In this document: piece after piece, positions 5,960 to 8,978 of the stretch | How positions within the stretch are numbered: position 1 is the stretch's first letter | Layout of the letters: each line of letters begins with the position of its first letter | Notes under the pieces: generated by a model | What the model was told of the DNA's origin: nothing | The model's database searches: none | What the model saw: the letters and a program-made list of their open reading frames with translations, nothing else | Translations under genes and position numbers: made by a program | Assembly (NCBI GenBank): GCA_023819365.1 | Contig: JAMWBP010000012.1 | Span: 1 to 8,978 of the forward strand | Reading direction: 5' to 3' | DNA: 8,978 nt | Origin: Candidatus Omnitrophota bacterium | GTDB lineage: Bacteria; Ratteibacteria; UBA8468; B48-G9; JAFGKM01

Positions 5960-6535
5960 ATGGAAAAGAGAAACAAAAAAAGATTAATACTGAAGGTTGC
6001 CACAAAGATTATAAGTGAGAAAGGATATTCTGCTGCTACCATTGATGAGATTACAAAAAGAGCAGGTGTGGGAAAAGGGACTTTTTATCTCTATTTTAAA
6101 GATAAGGCAGACCTGTTTTACTCTATTATTAAGGATGAGTTTGACAACCTTATAAGAGAGACAATAAAGTCGGTTGAAGGGATGGATGACTTCTTTGAAA
6201 AAATTAGAAAGGGGATAGAGATGTATCTTTCCTATCATCAGAAAAACTATTTTCTTTTCAAGATCCTTCTTCAGGAAAAGCCCTGTTTCAAAAAGATTGA
6301 TTTTCATAGGTTCTGGGATGACTTTTTTTCTCGCTGGGGAGTTATAAAAGAAGGAATAAAGCAGCAGATAAAGGAATGCAAAATAAGAGAGATGGACCCT
6401 GATGATGTAATATACTCTCTTTTAGGGATTTTACATTCTCACATACACAGATGGATTTTAAACGGAAGAAGATATTCCCTCGTTGATAAAACAGATACAA
6501 TATACGAGATTTTTATAAATGGAATAAGGAGATAA
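5960..6535 (+). CDS. TetR/AcrR-family transcriptional regulator of the efflux operon
   Basis: Ligand-responsive dimeric DNA-binding repressor of 191 residues. Residues about 8-55 form the TetR_N helix-turn-helix domain: ATKIISEKGYSAATIDEI, then TKRAGVGKGTFYLYFKDKADLF (32-53), where AGVGKGTFYLYF is the classic recognition-helix signature. The remainder is the all-helical ligand and dimer domain, which varies too much to predict the inducer. The start chosen is ATG 5960. The frame is open further up to an ATG at 5870, but that would run through the inverted repeat, promoter and operator, upstream of the predicted transcription start. No Shine-Dalgarno precedes 5960, so the short leader of about 22-25 nt may be translated inefficiently or in near-leaderless fashion. 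The gene ends 5 bp before the channel gene and probably represses the whole operon including itself. Confidence 0.92.
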   Translation: MEKRNKKRLILKVATKIISEKGYSAATIDEITKRAGVGKGTFYLYFKDKADLFYSIIKDEFDNLIRETIKSVEGMDDFFEKIRKGIEMYLSYHQKNYFLFKILLQEKPCFKKIDFHRFWDDFFSRWGVIKEGIKQQIKECKIREMDPDDVIYSLLGILHSHIHRWILNGRRYSLVDKTDTIYEIFINGIRR

Positions 6536-6540
6536 ACAAA

Positions 6541-7824
6541 GTGAAAAAATTTATTATCTTATTTTTTATTTTTATATCAATGACTTTTTCTGATGAAATT
6601 TTTAGTTTAAATGATGCCTTAAAGATAGCCATAGAAAACAACATAAAACTTAAGATATATAAAGACAAAATTGAGCAGGCATCCATTTCTAGAGATTTTG
6701 CATTTTCATATTTCTTTCCACGCCTTTCTGCTTCTTTTACCTATAGATACCTTGGAGATAACCAGCCGATAAGTTTAGGGCCGTTCCCTCCAATGAAGTT
6801 TACAGATGACAACCTTTATAATTTAACTTTTTCAGTATCACAACCACTATTTACAGGTGGAAAGATTACAAAGGGATATGAGATATCTAAAGTGTCTTAT
6901 GAAAAAGCAGTGGTTGACTATGAAACAGAACTCCAGAATCTGATACTTGATGTAAAAAAGGCATACTTTGAGGTGCTTAAGGCAGAAAAGATGGTGGATG
7001 TAAGCAGAAAATACAGGGAACTTACTGAGAAACACTTAAAAGATGTAAAAGAAATGTTTGAGGAAGGGATTGCTACAAAGTTAGATATCTTAAAGGTAGA
7101 ACTTGCACTAAAACAGGCAGAGGTTCGTATAACTGATAGTGAAAACTATCTCCAACTCTCAAAAACAAGGTTGAACTTTTTACTTAATAGACCACCGGAA
7201 TATAATTTTGAACCTGAGGATATTCTGGAGTTCAAAAGAGAAAGGAGTGATTATGAGATTTGGAAGGAGATAGCCCTTAAAGAAAGGAAAGAGATAAAGG
7301 GTATGGAAAAGGTTCTTTCTATATACGGGAAAAAGGTAGAACTGGAAAGGGCAAATCTTTTTCCACAAATTTCACTTTTCTTTAACTACAATATGGAAAA
7401 AGGGACACAGACATCTATGGATGGCTGGGAAGATAACTGGAACACAGGGGTGTTCCTCTCTTATGATATATGGAACTGGGGAGAAACACGGAATAAAGTA
7501 AAAAAGGCAGAGAAAGAAAAGGCAGAGATGGAAAAACAGTTTGAGTTGCTTAAAAATGGTATAGAACTTGAGGTAAAGAGTGCATACCTTAATCTTCTGT
7601 CTGCAGAGCAGAAGGTATCTCAGTGTAAGAAACAGATAGAACTTGCAGAAGAGAACCTCAGGGTTGCAGAACTCTTACATCAGGAAGGGATGGCAACAAC
7701 GACAGATGTCCTTGATGCAAGTACATCTTTAACAGAGGCAAGGAACAGTTTTTACAATGCTTTATATGAATATAATGTCGCATATGCAGAACTTGAAAAG
7801 GCAGTGGGCAAATGGAGGAACTGA
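6541..7824 (+). CDS. TolC-family outer-membrane efflux channel protein
   Basis: Outer-membrane component of a tripartite pump; three copies would form a barrel with a periplasmic alpha-helical tunnel. The 427-residue product has a signal peptide at about 1-17 (MKKFIILFFIFISMTFS), then the usual LNDALKIAIENN start (23-34) of the OEP domain. Two homologous repeats are visible. The first half holds YRYLGDN and SVSQPLFTGGKITKG (98-112), then helices to LNFLLNRPPE (211-220) with EEGIATKLDILKVE (174-187). The second half holds LFPQISLFFNYN (273-284) and GVFLSYDIWNWGETRNKV (303-320), then HQEGMATTTDVLDA (380-393), matching EEGIATKLDILK. No lipobox cysteine is seen. The start is GTG at 6541 with AAGGAG at 6526-6531. 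It lies 5 bp after tetR and overlaps the adaptor start by one base. Confidence 0.93.
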   Translation: MKKFIILFFIFISMTFSDEIFSLNDALKIAIENNIKLKIYKDKIEQASISRDFAFSYFFPRLSASFTYRYLGDNQPISLGPFPPMKFTDDNLYNLTFSVSQPLFTGGKITKGYEISKVSYEKAVVDYETELQNLILDVKKAYFEVLKAEKMVDVSRKYRELTEKHLKDVKEMFEEGIATKLDILKVELALKQAEVRITDSENYLQLSKTRLNFLLNRPPEYNFEPEDILEFKRERSDYEIWKEIALKERKEIKGMEKVLSIYGKKVELERANLFPQISLFFNYNMEKGTQTSMDGWEDNWNTGVFLSYDIWNWGETRNKVKKAEKEKAEMEKQFELLKNGIELEVKSAYLNLLSAEQKVSQCKKQIELAEENLRVAELLHQEGMATTTDVLDASTSLTEARNSFYNALYEYNVAYAELEKAVGKWRN

Positions 7825-8933
7825 TGAATAAAAGAAAGAAGATACTTTATGGACTTGTAGTAGTTATCTTTCTATTGATTATCACAGGGTTGGTAAGAAA
7901 AAAGGGTGTGAAGAGTGTTGAGCAAACATATGAAGAGATGCCTGTTACCGTCAGGGTAAGCAGGGCAGAAACCTACAATATAAAGGAGACATTAACTGCA
8001 GCAGGAAGTATAAAACCGTTCAGTGAGGTTGTTGTTTATTCAAAGACCACAGGGGTAGTGGAGAGGATTTTTGTAGTAGAAGGTCAATATGTAAAAAAGG
8101 GAGAGATTATTGCACAGATTGACTATACAAAGAGTACATTAGCAGTCCAGCAGTTAGAAAGCCAGGTGAAGGCAGCAGAGGCAAACATTTCAGGACTTAA
8201 AAGGGACTATGAAAGGATGCAAAAATTATATATTGAGGGTGTAATATCCCAGAAAAAATGGGATGACATACAGACCGCCTATGATGTTGCAGTACATAAC
8301 CTTGATGGACTTAAGGCACAACTTTCTCTTGCAAAGGTTCATCTTGAAGATACAAGGATTGTTGCTCCTATAAGCGGGACAGTGATGAAAAAGTTTATTG
8401 ATGAGGGAGAGATTATAACAGATGCTTCTATGATGAAAAATGCACCTCTTGTTGCCATTGCAGATATAAGTAGAGTCAAGGTTGTGGCTCCTTTAGCAGA
8501 GGTTGAGTTAGGTAGGATAGTAAAAGGGAAAAAGGCAGAAGTAAGGGTAGATGCCTATCCTGAAAAGGTCTTTTATGGAGATGTGTATAAAATCTCTCCT
8601 TTTGTTGACCCGATTACAAGAACCATAGAGATAGAAGTCGTTGTTGATAACCCAGGACAGATTCTTAAACCGGGTATGTTTGTAAGGGTAGAGATTATTG
8701 TAAAGACCCATAAAGGAGCGGTTGTTGTCCCTGAAAAGGCGGTATTTACAGAGGAAGACAAAAGTTATGTGTTTGTAGTGGATGGTTCTATTGTAAAGAA
8801 GAGGGAAGTGAAGACAGGTATGGTTGAGGATGGCTATATTGAGATCACAGAAGGTCTTTCTGGAGGGGAGAAGGTGGTTGTTGAAGGTGGCATAGGACTT
8901 GAAGATGGAAGTAAAGTGGAGGTTATAGAATGA
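7824..8933 (+). CDS. RND-type periplasmic adaptor (membrane fusion protein, HlyD/AcrA family)
   Basis: Periplasmic adaptor linking the inner-membrane pump to the TolC-like channel; 369 residues. Residues about 6-24 are an uncleaved-looking N-terminal membrane anchor with basic flanks and no lipobox. Next come a lipoyl/biotinyl-like half (SEVVVYSKTTGVVERIFVVE 67-86, GQYVKKGEIIAQID 87-100), a helical hairpin (about 104-172, with LESQVKAAEANISGLKRDYE), the second lipoyl half (TRIVAPISGTVMKKFIDEGE 177-196), a beta-barrel (VKVVAPLAEVELGRIVKGKKAEV) and the signature DPITRTIEIEVVVDNP (262-277) with LKPGMFVRVEI (281-291), then a membrane-proximal domain. The start ATG 7824 overlaps the channel stop (TGATG) and has GGAGG at 7814-7818, 5 bp upstream. 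A start at 7812 is possible but lacks such a site. The pump gene overlaps its end. Confidence 0.94.
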   Translation: MNKRKKILYGLVVVIFLLIITGLVRKKGVKSVEQTYEEMPVTVRVSRAETYNIKETLTAAGSIKPFSEVVVYSKTTGVVERIFVVEGQYVKKGEIIAQIDYTKSTLAVQQLESQVKAAEANISGLKRDYERMQKLYIEGVISQKKWDDIQTAYDVAVHNLDGLKAQLSLAKVHLEDTRIVAPISGTVMKKFIDEGEIITDASMMKNAPLVAIADISRVKVVAPLAEVELGRIVKGKKAEVRVDAYPEKVFYGDVYKISPFVDPITRTIEIEVVVDNPGQILKPGMFVRVEIIVKTHKGAVVVPEKAVFTEEDKSYVFVVDGSIVKKREVKTGMVEDGYIEITEGLSGGEKVVVEGGIGLEDGSKVEVIE

Positions 8934-8978
8934 ATGTACCTGAATTTTCTGTTAAGAGGAAGATTACCACACTTATGC
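8930..8978 (+). CDS. RND efflux transporter (AcrB/MdtB-like), first 16 codons only
   Basis: The 5' end of the inner-membrane, proton-driven pump of the tripartite system, cut by the window edge. The visible product MNVPEFSVKRKITTLM matches the typical N-terminus of RND pumps: an amphipathic start with F-S-V-K-R, followed by T-T-L-M leading into the first membrane helix. The ATG at 8930 overlaps the adaptor stop codon (ATGA) and is preceded by GGAGG at 8918-8922, 7 bp upstream, so translation is probably coupled. Whether it pumps drugs (HAE1-like) or metals (HME-like) cannot be told from so few residues. Confidence 0.85.
   Translation, partial: MNVPEFSVKRKITTLM

Noticed and set aside
7812..7823. 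Alternative ATG four codons upstream for the adaptor gene
   Set aside because: The ATG at 7824 has GGAGG at ideal distance and the standard stop/start overlap; the upstream ATG overlaps that very site.

Overview
The window looks like chromosomal DNA from an AT-rich Gram-negative bacterium. A TolC-type outer-membrane channel, a periplasmic adaptor and the start of an RND pump all imply two membranes. The lineage cannot be fixed from this sequence. A DUF6785-like membrane protein next to a uronate isomerase and an unassigned sugar-hydrolase-like protein is what I would expect from uncultured PVC-type or Omnitrophota-type bacteria. That placement is recall-based inference and is weak.

Positions 1-5125 hold a rightward gene group, probably for uronic-acid or glycan use: a polytopic membrane protein cut by the left edge of the window (DUF6785/OPT-like), uronate isomerase (uxaC), a small exported coiled-coil plus BamE/SmpA-like protein, and a 590-residue putative TIM-barrel glycosidase. 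Gaps are only 13-42 bp, so these four are probably co-transcribed. The membrane protein may import a substrate, the hydrolase-like protein may release uronate, and UxaC would isomerise it. Only the UxaC step is well supported.

Positions 5126-5897 are a discrete mobile unit. A leftward Y1/HUH transposase of the RAYT/IS200-like type is framed by a perfect 22-bp inverted repeat. One copy begins at the base after the hydrolase stop codon. The other ends three bases before the -35 box of the next operon. The element therefore sits exactly in the joint between the two gene groups.

Positions 5898-8978 are a rightward efflux operon: tetR-family regulator, tolC-family channel, RND/HlyD-type adaptor, and the first 16 codons of an RND inner-membrane pump that runs off the right edge. 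It is preceded by a textbook sigma70 promoter (TTGACA, 17 bp, TATAAT). An 18-bp palindrome covers the expected transcription start, which predicts autorepression by the TetR protein and release by an unknown ligand. The adaptor and pump genes are translationally coupled by stop/start overlaps.

No RNA gene, CRISPR array or gene-free stretch over 300 bp is visible. The least understood parts are the hydrolase-like protein, the DUF6785 protein and the solitary transposase unit.
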